Assembly (NCBI GenBank): GCA_003694975.1
Contig: RFJH01000177.1
Location: 1 to 27,297, forward strand
Source of the DNA: Anaerolineae bacterium
GTDB taxonomy: Bacteria; Chloroflexota; Anaerolineae; Anaerolineales; Villigracilaceae
Length of the DNA stretch: 27,297 bases
Direction: 5' to 3'
Part shown: positions 7,548 through 14,692 of the stretch, one piece after another
How the letters are laid out: each line of letters begins with the position of its first letter
Position numbering within the stretch: the first letter of the stretch is position 1
Program-made: the position numbers and the translations under genes
Notes under the pieces: generated by a model
What the model saw: only the letters and a program-made list of their open reading frames with translations
Told to the model about the DNA's origin: nothing
Database searches by the model: none

Positions 7548-7663
7548 TTTATCTCCTCCATAGAGTAATTTAATGATGGATGACTTCACTTTATCATCCA
7601 TAGAGAATTTAATGTTTGTAACATTTGGGTGTCTTCGCTTTATCTCCATAGAGCAATTTAATA
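7537..7663 (-). repeat. Three tandem ~36-bp repeats of the leader/RBS region
   Basis: Three imperfect direct repeats, at 7537-7575, 7579-7614 and 7629-7663. Each carries the plus-strand core CTTCACTTTAT, then TCCATAGAG and AATTTAAT. On the minus strand each unit reads as AT-rich leader, CTCTATGGAG/GGATG, then GATAAAGTGAAG. The unit nearest the gene contains the GGAGG site and GTG start of the peptidase-like lipoprotein. The middle unit lost the GGAGG; the far unit lost the GTG (GCG). Confidence 0.75.
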
Positions 7664-7983
7664 TTTCCGGCCCCCCGAAATTTCCAAGATTTCGGAAATC
7701 TGGGTAGAACCGCAGAATCACTTCGTATCATGTCCAACAGGCTGGCGCTGCGTCATGATAGACCCTCGGGGGCTTTGCTGCATGAAAAAAAAGACGTGAT
7801 CGTGTATCTTCTGTATAATGGAGAACCATAACGAAAACACGCTCACGCCCAAAGACGTTATACCGTGTCAAGAACTGGTCTGATACGACAAAGCGCCGGT
7901 GAAACGTGGCTCGATCACATTGGTTGTCGAACGATTTTGAAGAAATCTAACGCCACGATGGAGAAAGGCAGTGTGGCAGCCAA
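7664..7983. other. Intergenic region, no gene; possible weak promoter
   Basis: About 320 bases without a credible gene. A short reading frame on the plus strand runs into the terminator repeat and has no ribosome-binding site. A TATAAT occurs at 7814-7819 on the plus strand with no matching -35. A small inverted repeat CCGAAAT/ATTTCGG sits at 7675-7695. If 7814 is used, a transcript of about 200 nt would stop at the terminator at 7991-8030. Confidence 0.4.
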
Positions 7984-8061
7984 TGGCGCGAAAAGCAGGC
8001 TGCCTGACCAGGACAGCCTGCTTTTTCTTTCATTCATCCCACACTACGGTGTATCCCACTC
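7984..8061. repeat. Terminator-bearing repeat, copy 2
   Basis: Second copy of the module at 5499-5578. Here its right end overlaps the final codons and stop of the solute-binding protein gene (stop 8044-8046), so this is probably the original location. Conservation between copies includes both the terminator stem and the coding tail. Confidence 0.75.
7991..8030. terminator. Bidirectional intrinsic terminator (copy 2)
   Basis: Same 12-bp stem as copy 1 (AAAAGCAGGCTG / CAGCCTGCTTTT), 13 bases beyond the stop of the solute-binding protein gene on the minus strand. The better T-run is on the plus strand (TTTTTCTTTC); the minus side has TTTT. Confidence 0.8.
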
Positions 8062-10137
8062 CAGCCACAGGTAGCGCTCGATGGGGATGTCTATTGGCGT
8101 CCAGACGTACCCTTTCACATATGGCTTGACCAGGACGTGCGAAAGGTAGTGCACGGTGAAGAGCACCGGGGCATCGTTCACAATCATTTGCTCTGCCTGC
8201 TGATAGAGAGCGATGCGTGCGTTGACGTCCCGTTCGGTGCGTGCCTGTTCGAGCAGTGCGTCCAGTTCGGGATTGCTGTAATTCCCGTTGTTCTGTGGTG
8301 AGCCTGTGTGGAAGAGGACATCGGCAAAGTTTTCCGGATCGGGATAATCGGCACACCAGCCTGCCTGGAAGAGTTGCCCGTGATTCCCCGCATAGATTTC
8401 GTCGTAGTAGCGGTCCGGCTCCAGGTTTTCAATGGTGATGGTCACGCCCAGGTTTTGTTCCCACATCTCGGCCAGGGCGGCTACGCTTGCGTCAACGTCT
8501 GTCCCGATGCCCCCATTGGTAAAGACGATGGGGGGAAGCCCAGCCGGGCCGCCATACTTCGATTCGGCCAGAAGTTCACGGGCGCGCGCCGGATCATAGG
8601 GAAGACCTTCCAGGTCCGGGTTGTAACCGGGTAGACCCGGAGGGTAGAGTCCTTTTGCCGGAAGCCCCACCCCGCGCAGCGCCACGTCCAGGTATTTTTG
8701 CCGGTCAAAGGCCATGGTAAACGCCCGGCGCACGTTCACGTCATCGAACGGCGGCTGGCTGACATCGAAGACCACATAGCCGGTGCACAGGTCCACGCCG
8801 GTGATCAGGTCTGCGTGGAGGGGATCATCTGGATCGGTCACGCGCGGCACGAAGTATGAGTAAACACTGGTGATGTCAATCTCGCCCGTCTCGTAAAGGC
8901 GGATGCCCACACCGGAGTACAACTGTACAATGATGTAGCGAATGGCAGGCGGGCCGAGGTAGAAATCCTCGTTGCGTTCATAGACCATGCGCTCGAAGCG
9001 TTTCCATTCCACCAGTTTGTACGGCCCCGTGCCATTCGGGTGGCGGTACCAGTCCGGCCCGGATTCCACGTTTGCCCGATCCACGACGAAGGCCGTTGGG
9101 TACGTCAGTTTGAGCAGGAAATACGGCTTGGGAGCGTCAATCGTGACCCGCAAGGTGTGATCGTCAATCACCTCCAGACCGGCGATGTGCTCGGCTTTGC
9201 CCTCTTTCACATCCTGTACCCCCACGATATCCCCCAGATAAGTCAACACCGTATCGGACTCCGTCTCCGGACGGGCAGCCCGCTCCCAGGAATAGACCAC
9301 GTCCTGCGCCGTGACCGGTCGCCCATCGTGGAAACGCGCGTTCTCCCGCAGGTAAAAGGTGTAAACCGTCCCGTCCTCGCTGACCTCCCACCGCTCGGCC
9401 AGGTCTGGCACGAGGTTCAGATGCGGGTCAAACGAGACCAGACCACTGAAGACGCGTTTATCACCGGAACCATGCGTGGTCGCCGGATCGTACTCGCGAG
9501 GATTGGTGCTCTCGCTCCCCAGCAGCACAAGCGATTCCCGGCGCGGGATAGAGTCAAGGGTGAGCGCCTCGGTGAATACAAGCGATGTGGTCAGAGACTG
9601 TATCTCCCGGGCATATTGTTCATAAGCATCCGGTTCCCCGAAGACCAGGAACATGAACCCGTTCGCGCCGTGTAAGACGGTGGTAATGCTTACTTTGAGC
9701 AGCAGGCGGTCGGAGTTACGTCTGGCGGTGAAGACGGTACGCCACCCCGCGTCGCCGGCGGGAGTCTGCATCGCCTCATCCTGGAGGATGGAGATTTCAT
9801 GTAACTCGCCCGACACCCCGGAGAAGAGATCCTTCGCGACCGTTTCCGGGGTGTCGTCTGCCTCCAGGGAAAAGGCGTAGAGGACGGCCATCACCTTTTC
9901 GTCCGGGCTGATGAACCAGGAGAGCGCCTCTTCATCCGCTTCGGTCTTCCAACCGGCAGGGTAGGTGACACTCAGGCCGTATTCCTCGTTCCTATAGACA
10001 AAAGGATTGGGAGTTGGAGTAGCGGATGGCCGAGTCGGTGACGCCTGTGTGCTGACAGGTGCCACATCGGTCCACTGGCAGGCAAACATCAGGAAAGCTG
10101 TCAGGAGCAGGAACAGGGAAACCTTTCGCGGGTGCAT
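8044..10137 (-). CDS. Peptide/oligopeptide-type ABC solute-binding lipoprotein with extra N-terminal PsbP-like domain
   Basis: A 697-residue lipoprotein, started at the ATG at 10137 because GAGGAGGGAG lies just upstream. Signal and lipobox are LLLTAFLMFAC, followed by a Thr/Pro spacer. Residues about 47-186 (YGLSVTYPAGWKTE...SWFISPDEKVMAVL...) look like a PsbP/DUF1795-type domain, not usual in this family. Residues about 210-690 are a family 5 solute-binding protein (SBP_bac_5): GLVSFDPHLNLVPDLAERWEVSEDGTVYTFYLRENARFHDG, VTAQDVVYSWER, NGTGPYKLVEW and FDDVNVRRAFTMAFDR are textbook. The normal SBP length is about 530, so the protein is about 150 residues longer than usual. No permease or ATPase genes accompany it. 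The start codon shares one base with the stop of the upstream peptidase-like gene (TGATG), implying translational coupling. Ligand unknown. Confidence 0.9.
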   Translation of the reverse strand: MHPRKVSLFLLLTAFLMFACQWTDVAPVSTQASPTRPSATPTPNPFVYRNEEYGLSVTYPAGWKTEADEEALSWFISPDEKVMAVLYAFSLEADDTPETVAKDLFSGVSGELHEISILQDEAMQTPAGDAGWRTVFTARRNSDRLLLKVSITTVLHGANGFMFLVFGEPDAYEQYAREIQSLTTSLVFTEALTLDSIPRRESLVLLGSESTNPREYDPATTHGSGDKRVFSGLVSFDPHLNLVPDLAERWEVSEDGTVYTFYLRENARFHDGRPVTAQDVVYSWERAARPETESDTVLTYLGDIVGVQDVKEGKAEHIAGLEVIDDHTLRVTIDAPKPYFLLKLTYPTAFVVDRANVESGPDWYRHPNGTGPYKLVEWKRFERMVYERNEDFYLGPPAIRYIIVQLYSGVGIRLYETGEIDITSVYSYFVPRVTDPDDPLHADLITGVDLCTGYVVFDVSQPPFDDVNVRRAFTMAFDRQKYLDVALRGVGLPAKGLYPPGLPGYNPDLEGLPYDPARARELLAESKYGGPAGLPPIVFTNGGIGTDVDASVAALAEMWEQNLGVTITIENLEPDRYYDEIYAGNHGQLFQAGWCADYPDPENFADVLFHTGSPQNNGNYSNPELDALLEQARTERDVNARIALYQQAEQMIVNDAPVLFTVHYLSHVLVKPYVKGYVWTPIDIPIERYLWLEWDTP

Positions 10138-11561
10138 CAGTTCTCCCTCCTCTGATTTCTGCGGCGGGCGATGAGCACCGCCACACCAACAAGGATGAGA
10201 AGTAGCACAAGGCAACATGCCACACCTGCGATGAGCCACAGATTGTTGCTTTGCGCGAACGGTGCGTTCGCGACCTCGGGGGCAGAGGTTGCCGTCGGGG
10301 CCATCGCCGACGGGGTAGGTGAGGCCGGTTGCGGAGCAATCGTCACCGGAGGGGCGAACGGCGTCGGCGTGATAAGGAGCGAGGTGCCGGAGAAGGGGAC
10401 AAAGGTCGGCACGAGAGTCGGCGTGGGTTGCGCGGTTGGGTTTGGACCGGCGGCGCGAGGGGGTGCACCGACCGAAGCGCGCCAGGCGTCCTCCAGACCA
10501 TCCACATCCAGGCCATAGACGATGTTCAGGGCCTCGTCAATTGTATGACCATCGCGCAGGGCGGTGAGCAACGCGGTCATCTTCTCCTTGCCGTACTCTT
10601 CGATCAGGAAACGTACCACACTGTAGGACTGACTATAGGAGAGATCGGCCTTGTCCGGCAACTCGGAGAAGCCGGCGCTCAGAGCGCGCAGGGAGAGGAG
10701 AGTATTGCTCTGGATGGCGCTCTCCAGACGTTGTTGCGAGGTCGCGTCCAGGCCTCCCTCGCCCCACACAGCCAGCCCTTCGTTGAGCCAGGTGGGCACG
10801 TCGCTCAGGCAGGAAAAGGTCAGATGGCCGACGAGGACGTGAGTCAGTTCATGAGCGATGGTGCTTTTCCCCCACTCGATGTTATCCGGGGAAATACCGA
10901 TGATGACGATATTGTGCTCATCATAAGCAATGCCACCCGTCCAGCCTGGTTCGTAGAAGACAGCATCGCGCAGATCCTCGTAGGTGGCATAGATGTACAG
11001 GTCAACGTCTTGTTCCGTGCTCAGGCCTGTCTCCGCCCGGAGACGCTGTAAGGCCTCTACGGCGGCATCATGCAGTTCCCGACCAAACGAATCCCCACCG
11101 ACATACCAGTGGAGGTTGATCTGGTCTCCACTGATGGTCTGCCAGGGATGCACATCATCCAGCCAGACGACTTCTTTCTTCTCGGTGAGAGTCTCGTTGC
11201 CGTTAGCATCGGTCACCCGCCAGCGCCACCATACCCTGGCGCCGGGTGGCAGGGAGCCGGACTGTTTCATCTCCCATGTCCACTCGGCAGAAGTCGAAGT
11301 GGTCGGGGAAAAGGACGGCAAGGCCCTGGCGACCACATCGCCGCAGGTCAGTTGCCCGGAGCCGTATTCCAGCACGATGGACTCAATCGGTACGTCGCTC
11401 TGAAACTCGGCGTGAAACGTGATGCTGGTGGGAAAGTCGAGGATTGCCCGGTCGGTCGTGACGGTCACTGTAGAGGGCGGCGCGGCCAGGACGCTCTGGA
11501 CAGGAAGGAGAAAGAGCACCAGAGCAGAGAAGGACACCCGGAAGATGGATTTGACCCGCAT
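10137..11561 (-). CDS. Peptidase MA-like membrane-anchored metalloprotein
   Basis: A 474-residue exported protein with start at ATG 11561, preceded by AGGAGG six bases upstream. A signal peptide (FSALVLFLLPVQSVLA) is followed by an Ig-like domain (about 30-120; ITFHAEFQSDVPIESIVLEY, WWRWRVTDANGNE). The peptidase MA-like domain spans about 150-350. HELTH at residues 236-240 is the HExxH zinc-binding motif, and WLNEGLAVW about 20 residues on supplies the gluzincin glutamate. A Thr/Pro-rich linker leads to a C-terminal membrane helix (about 440-467) with a basic tail, so the enzyme domain faces outward. Domain order resembles the frameshifted gene at 5710-7547, but the C-terminal anchor replaces the lipid anchor. 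Catalytic activity is likely by motif but the substrate is unknown; coupling to the peptide-binding protein hints at peptide handling. Confidence 0.85.
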   Translation of the reverse strand: MRVKSIFRVSFSALVLFLLPVQSVLAAPPSTVTVTTDRAILDFPTSITFHAEFQSDVPIESIVLEYGSGQLTCGDVVARALPSFSPTTSTSAEWTWEMKQSGSLPPGARVWWRWRVTDANGNETLTEKKEVVWLDDVHPWQTISGDQINLHWYVGGDSFGRELHDAAVEALQRLRAETGLSTEQDVDLYIYATYEDLRDAVFYEPGWTGGIAYDEHNIVIIGISPDNIEWGKSTIAHELTHVLVGHLTFSCLSDVPTWLNEGLAVWGEGGLDATSQQRLESAIQSNTLLSLRALSAGFSELPDKADLSYSQSYSVVRFLIEEYGKEKMTALLTALRDGHTIDEALNIVYGLDVDGLEDAWRASVGAPPRAAGPNPTAQPTPTLVPTFVPFSGTSLLITPTPFAPPVTIAPQPASPTPSAMAPTATSAPEVANAPFAQSNNLWLIAGVACCLVLLLILVGVAVLIARRRNQRREN

Positions 11562-11685
11562 AAACAACCTCCTGTTACGAGCGGGGACTTGACCAACTAT
11601 ATCACAAAACACAAAATTACCCGGCCTGCTCCAGCACCGTTATCTTCTCGCGCTATTCTTGTTTCGGCCATCTTTTTATCCCGTT

Positions 11686-11694
11686 TGGTACAAT
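11686..11694 (+). promoter_or_regulatory. Extended -10 promoter for the DNA methyltransferase gene
   Basis: TGGTACAAT (11686-11694) fits an extended -10 (TGn + TACAAT) about 31 bases before the start codon. A second candidate, TGCTATCCT (11714-11722), lies so close that it would give a leaderless message starting at the second ATG (11729). No clear ribosome-binding site is present, so either is possible. Confidence 0.35.
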
Positions 11695-11725
11695 ACCCAT
11701 ACCTCTACACTCCTGCTATCCTGAG

Positions 11726-12772
11726 ATGATGGTATCCAAGTCTCAACCATCCCTCCCTCTTGATCAGATTATCCACGGCGATTGTGTTGACGTGCTGCGC
11801 ACTTTCCCGGATAAGTCTGTGGACCTGATTTTCGCCGATCCGCCTTACAACCTTCAATTGCGCCAGGATCTCTGGCGCCCCAACATGACCCGCGTGAACG
11901 GCGTGGACGACTCATGGGATAGATTCGAGAGCCTGCAAGCCTACGACGAGTTCAGCCGTCACTGGCTGGAAGCCTGTCGCCGCGTGCTCAAGGACACGGG
12001 AACAATCTGGGTCATCGGTACCTACCACAACATTTACCGCATCGGCGCCATCATGCAGGACATGGGATTCTGGTTTCTGAACGATGTGGTCTGGATCAAG
12101 ACCAATCCCATGCCCAATTTTCGCGGCGTGCGCTTCACCAATGCCCACGAGATTCTGATCTGGGCGAGCAAGTTCAAAGGCGCCCGCTACACCTTCAATC
12201 ATCACGCCATGAAGGCCCTCAACGGCGGAAAACAAATGCGCAGCGACTGGGTCATCCCCATTTGCTCCGGCAGGGAGCGTTTGCGTGTGGATGGCGTGAA
12301 GGCGCACTCCACCCAGAAACCGGAGGCCTTGCTCTATCGCGTCATCCTGGCAGCCAGCAATCCGGGCGATGTGGTGCTCGATCCCTTCTTCGGCAGCGGC
12401 ACGACCGGCGCGGTGGCAAAGCGTCTCCACCGTCACTGGATCGGCATCGAGCGCGAAGAGCGCTATATCGAGATTGCGCGAGCGCGCCTCGCCCGGGTCA
12501 CGCCGGAACCGTTCCGAGAGGAAGTCTTCGATGTGCGCGACCGGAAGCGATTGGCGCCCAGGGTGGCCTTTCCGCGCCTGCTCGAGGTCGGCTATCTGCG
12601 CCCTGGTCAGGTGCTCTACTTTCGCGGCGACCGGGGCGACCCGGCCAGCATCAAACCGGATGGCTCCCTGCGCCTGAAGGACGGCTTCGAGGGCTCTATC
12701 CATCAGGCCGGCAGACATCTGATGGGCGGCAGTCCCTGCAACGGCTGGCAGCACTGGTTTTTTCGAGAATGA
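11726..12772 (+). CDS. CcrM-type site-specific DNA (adenine-N6) methyltransferase, 3' end shifted
   Basis: A 348-residue beta-class methyltransferase. Motif IV, FADPPYNLQL (Asp at residue 38), precedes motif I, LDPFFGSGTTGAVAKRL (near 218-234), with HSTQKPEALLYRVIL between. The whole chain closely follows Caulobacter CcrM from HGDC through SVDLIFADPPYNLQL, WVIGTYHNIYRIG and NPMPNFRGVRF to QMRSDWVIPIC. The C-terminal RAMA domain is present (PRVAFPRLLEVGYLRPGQVL...GSIHQAGRHLMG...CNGWQHW). CcrM/M.HinfI relatives methylate GANTC, so that site is likely but inferred. No restriction enzyme gene is adjacent, consistent with a solitary methylase. The frame stops at TGA 12770-12772. Removing one T from the T6 run at 12758-12763 reopens it to 12926 with WFFENERGDLLPIDALRERY, matching the CcrM C-terminus. 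Confidence 0.92.
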   Translation: MMVSKSQPSLPLDQIIHGDCVDVLRTFPDKSVDLIFADPPYNLQLRQDLWRPNMTRVNGVDDSWDRFESLQAYDEFSRHWLEACRRVLKDTGTIWVIGTYHNIYRIGAIMQDMGFWFLNDVVWIKTNPMPNFRGVRFTNAHEILIWASKFKGARYTFNHHAMKALNGGKQMRSDWVIPICSGRERLRVDGVKAHSTQKPEALLYRVILAASNPGDVVLDPFFGSGTTGAVAKRLHRHWIGIEREERYIEIARARLARVTPEPFREEVFDVRDRKRLAPRVAFPRLLEVGYLRPGQVLYFRGDRGDPASIKPDGSLRLKDGFEGSIHQAGRHLMGGSPCNGWQHWFFRE

Positions 12773-12926
12773 GCGCGGCGATTTGCTCCCCATTGACGCC
12801 CTGCGCGAGCGTTATCGCCGCGAACACCTCATCGGCGATGGTTCCCTCCTCGCCGCGGAAAGGCCGGAGGAGGGCAGCCACACCCCAGGTCCGGGAGGGG
12901 ACGACGAGACGTCCCCTCCCGGCTGA
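12773..12926 (+). pseudogene. Out-of-frame continuation of the CcrM-like gene
   Basis: From 12765 a frame reads ENERGDLLPIDALRERYRRE and runs to TGA 12924-12926. CcrM ends ...[20 protein letters not shown], so this is its missing C-terminal segment in the -1 frame. Corrected, the product would be about 399 residues. The last 25 or so codons pass through a GC-rich hairpin and are not conserved in CcrM. Confidence 0.7.
12891..12922. terminator. GC-rich hairpin between convergent genes
   Basis: A perfect 13-bp inverted repeat CCGGGAGGGGACG (12891-12903) / CGTCCCCTCCCGG (12910-12922) around a 6-base loop. It sits between the methyltransferase gene and the end of trpB2. No T-run follows on either strand, so termination is plausible by position but not proven. 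Confidence 0.5.
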
Positions 12927-12943
12927 CCGCCCAGGGGGCACGG

Positions 12944-14317
12944 TCACGCGGCGACCTGCACCTTTGGCAGAGTCTGCATGGCACGTTGCACGGCCTCGGC
13001 GGGGTAATCGTAGTCTTCCAACTCGCCGTGCAGGTACGCATCGTAGGCAGACAGATCGAAATGACCATGCCCGGAGAGGTTGAACAGGATCACGCGCCGT
13101 TCGCCTTTTTCTTTCGCTTCCAGGGCTTCGTCAATCGCGGCGCGCACGGCGTGGGCGCTCTCCGGCGCGGGGACGATACCCTCCGCGCGGGCGAACATCA
13201 CCGCCGCCTCGAATGTTGCCTTCTGCTTCACCGCCACCGCCTCGATCAGGCCGGCGTCATACAGAGCGCACAAACTGGGGGCCATTCCGTGATATCGCAA
13301 CCCGCCGGCGTGGATGGCCGGTGGAACGAAATCGTGCCCCAGGGTGTGCATCTTGACGATGGGGGCCATACGGGCCGTATCGCCGTAATCGAAAGTGTAT
13401 TCGCCGCGCGTCAGCGAGGGCGCGGCCGTCGGTTCGACGGCCAGCAAGCGCGTGCGCTGCCCGTTGCGCAGGTTCTCGCGCAGGAAGGGGTAGGCGATGC
13501 CGGCAAAGTTCGAACCGCCACCCACACAGCCGATGACCACATCGGGATACTCACCGGCCAAGTCCATCTGCTTGAGCGCTTCCTCGCCGATGACCGTCTG
13601 ATGCAACAAAACGTGATTGAGCACCGAGCCGAGACTGTACTTCTTCGCCCCGCCGGAGGTAGCCGCTACCTCCACCGCCTCGGAAATGGCTATCCCCAGC
13701 GAGCCGGGGTTTTCCGGGTCTCGTTCCAGGATCGAGCGCCCGAACTGCGTGCGGTCGGTTGGGCTGGCGAAGACCTGGGCGCCATATGTCTCCATCAGGA
13801 TGCGGCGGTAGGGCTTCTGATGATATGAGACCTTGACCATGTAGACTTCCAGATCGAGATCGAAGAAATTGCAGGCCAGGGCAAGTGCCGAACCCCACTG
13901 CCCGGCGCCGGTCTCGGTGGTCAACGCCTTCGTACCGGCGGCCTTATTGTAGAAGGCCTGCGCCACCGCCGTGTTCGGCTTGTGACTGCCCGAAGGCGAG
14001 ACGCTCTCGTTTTTGAAATAAATGTGTGCCGGGGTATCCAGCATTTTCTCCAGCCGCCGCGCCCGGATGAGCGGCGTAGGCCGCCAGAGTTTGTAAATCT
14101 CACGCACTTCCTCCGGAATCTCGATGAACCGCTCCTGACTGACCTCCTGCATAATCAGTGACATTGGGAAGAGGGCGGAAAGGAAATCCGGCGTCACCGG
14201 CTCCAGCGTCTGTGGATGGAGCACCGGCGCCGGCGGCACCGGACTATCCGCCATCACGTTGTACCAGAACTTCGGCAAGTCGCTCTCACCGAGCAGGAAA
14301 CGGGTTTGTTCAGACAT
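12944..14317 (-). CDS. trpB: TrpB2-type tryptophan synthase beta-like PLP enzyme
   Basis: A 457-residue fold-type II PLP enzyme that joins indole and serine to make tryptophan. The start ATG at 14317 is preceded by AAAGGAGG. The protein belongs to the longer TrpB2 branch: N-terminal LPKFWYNVMADSP and LHPQTLEPVTPDFLSALFP, then WRPTPLIRARRLEKML and the PLP-lysine segment SGSHKPNTA. ETGAGQWGSALALAC and the phosphate-binding loop GCVGGGSNFAG follow. The HAGGLRYHGMAPSLCALYDAGLIEAVAV and SAHAVRAAIDEA segments are also TrpB2 traits. No trpA is adjacent; TrpB2 proteins often lack a partner. A Trp-specific T-box lies upstream, so the enzyme is probably induced when tryptophan is short. Specific role (de novo synthesis versus indole salvage) is not decidable from sequence. 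Confidence 0.93.
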   Translation of the reverse strand: MSEQTRFLLGESDLPKFWYNVMADSPVPPAPVLHPQTLEPVTPDFLSALFPMSLIMQEVSQERFIEIPEEVREIYKLWRPTPLIRARRLEKMLDTPAHIYFKNESVSPSGSHKPNTAVAQAFYNKAAGTKALTTETGAGQWGSALALACNFFDLDLEVYMVKVSYHQKPYRRILMETYGAQVFASPTDRTQFGRSILERDPENPGSLGIAISEAVEVAATSGGAKKYSLGSVLNHVLLHQTVIGEEALKQMDLAGEYPDVVIGCVGGGSNFAGIAYPFLRENLRNGQRTRLLAVEPTAAPSLTRGEYTFDYGDTARMAPIVKMHTLGHDFVPPAIHAGGLRYHGMAPSLCALYDAGLIEAVAVKQKATFEAAVMFARAEGIVPAPESAHAVRAAIDEALEAKEKGERRVILFNLSGHGHFDLSAYDAYLHGELEDYDYPAEAVQRAMQTLPKVQVAA

Positions 14318-14360
14318 GGCAACCTCCTTTTGTGTGATTTGATGAATGACCTGACCATCC

Positions 14361-14561
14361 TCACGGCACAAACACCGGCGAGGGAAATGCCTGCGATTCG
14401 CTCCGGACCTGAGCCTGGCGCGCCTGCAAGACGCGTTCTGCCGGCTGCGGCGGATTCCCCGTCACGTCCACCTCGAGGCGCTCCTGCACGACCTGAAGCC
14501 TCTCTCGCTCCGAGAGGACAACGCGCGGGGCCTCGACTTCTCTCTCCAAGCGAACGTCCAT
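14361..14561 (-). CDS. Small 66-residue ORF between T-box and trpB2, function unknown
   Basis: Starts at ATG 14561 with a very strong AAAGGAGGT ribosome-binding site five bases upstream. Ends at TGA 14361, 43 bases before trpB2. The product (MDVRLEREVEAPRVVLSERERLQVVQERL...) is charged, with an Arg/Glu/Val-rich amphipathic first half and a Pro/Gln-rich end. It has no signal peptide, no membrane segment and no Trp codon, so it is not a classical attenuator peptide. Codons prefer G/C in the third position like the neighbours. It is downstream of the T-box terminator and thus under the same control. I recognise no family; it could be a coupled small protein or a translation-entry leader for trpB2. 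Confidence 0.5.
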   Translation of the reverse strand: MDVRLEREVEAPRVVLSERERLQVVQERLEVDVTGNPPQPAERVLQARQAQVRSESQAFPSPVFVP

Positions 14562-14656
14562 CACACACCTCCTTTCTTCTCAGAACTTACGCCGTTAGAT
14601 GGGCTGTCCGGACAGGCTGGAAAGCCCGCCCCACCACAACCGCCTCTTTTGGCCTG

Positions 14657-14692
14657 ATAAAAAAAGCGCCCGTCCCATCTGGGACGAGCGCT
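14657..14692 (-). terminator. T-box leader terminator
   Basis: A strong stem on the minus strand AGCGCTCGTCCC / GGGACGGGCGCT (14692-14665 in transcript order, one G-T pair) with a 4-base loop, followed by seven T residues (14665-14659). It is mutually exclusive with the T-box antiterminator, whose 3' part lies immediately upstream. Confidence 0.85.

Noticed and set aside
7675..7695. Short inverted repeat CCGAAAT/ATTTCGG considered as a terminator
   Set aside because: Only seven base pairs and no T-run on either strand; reported only as part of the intergenic region.
7865..8074. 69-residue plus-strand reading frame
   Set aside because: It runs through the terminator repeat, has no ribosome-binding site and its C-terminus overlaps the solute-binding gene.
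11912..12793. 293-residue minus-strand frame opposite the methyltransferase
   Set aside because: Antisense of a strongly conserved CcrM-type gene; no start signal.
12262..13083. 273-residue plus-strand frame overlapping the methyltransferase
   Set aside because: Arg/Pro/Ser-rich frame with no motif; the true coding continuation is in a different frame (12765-12926).
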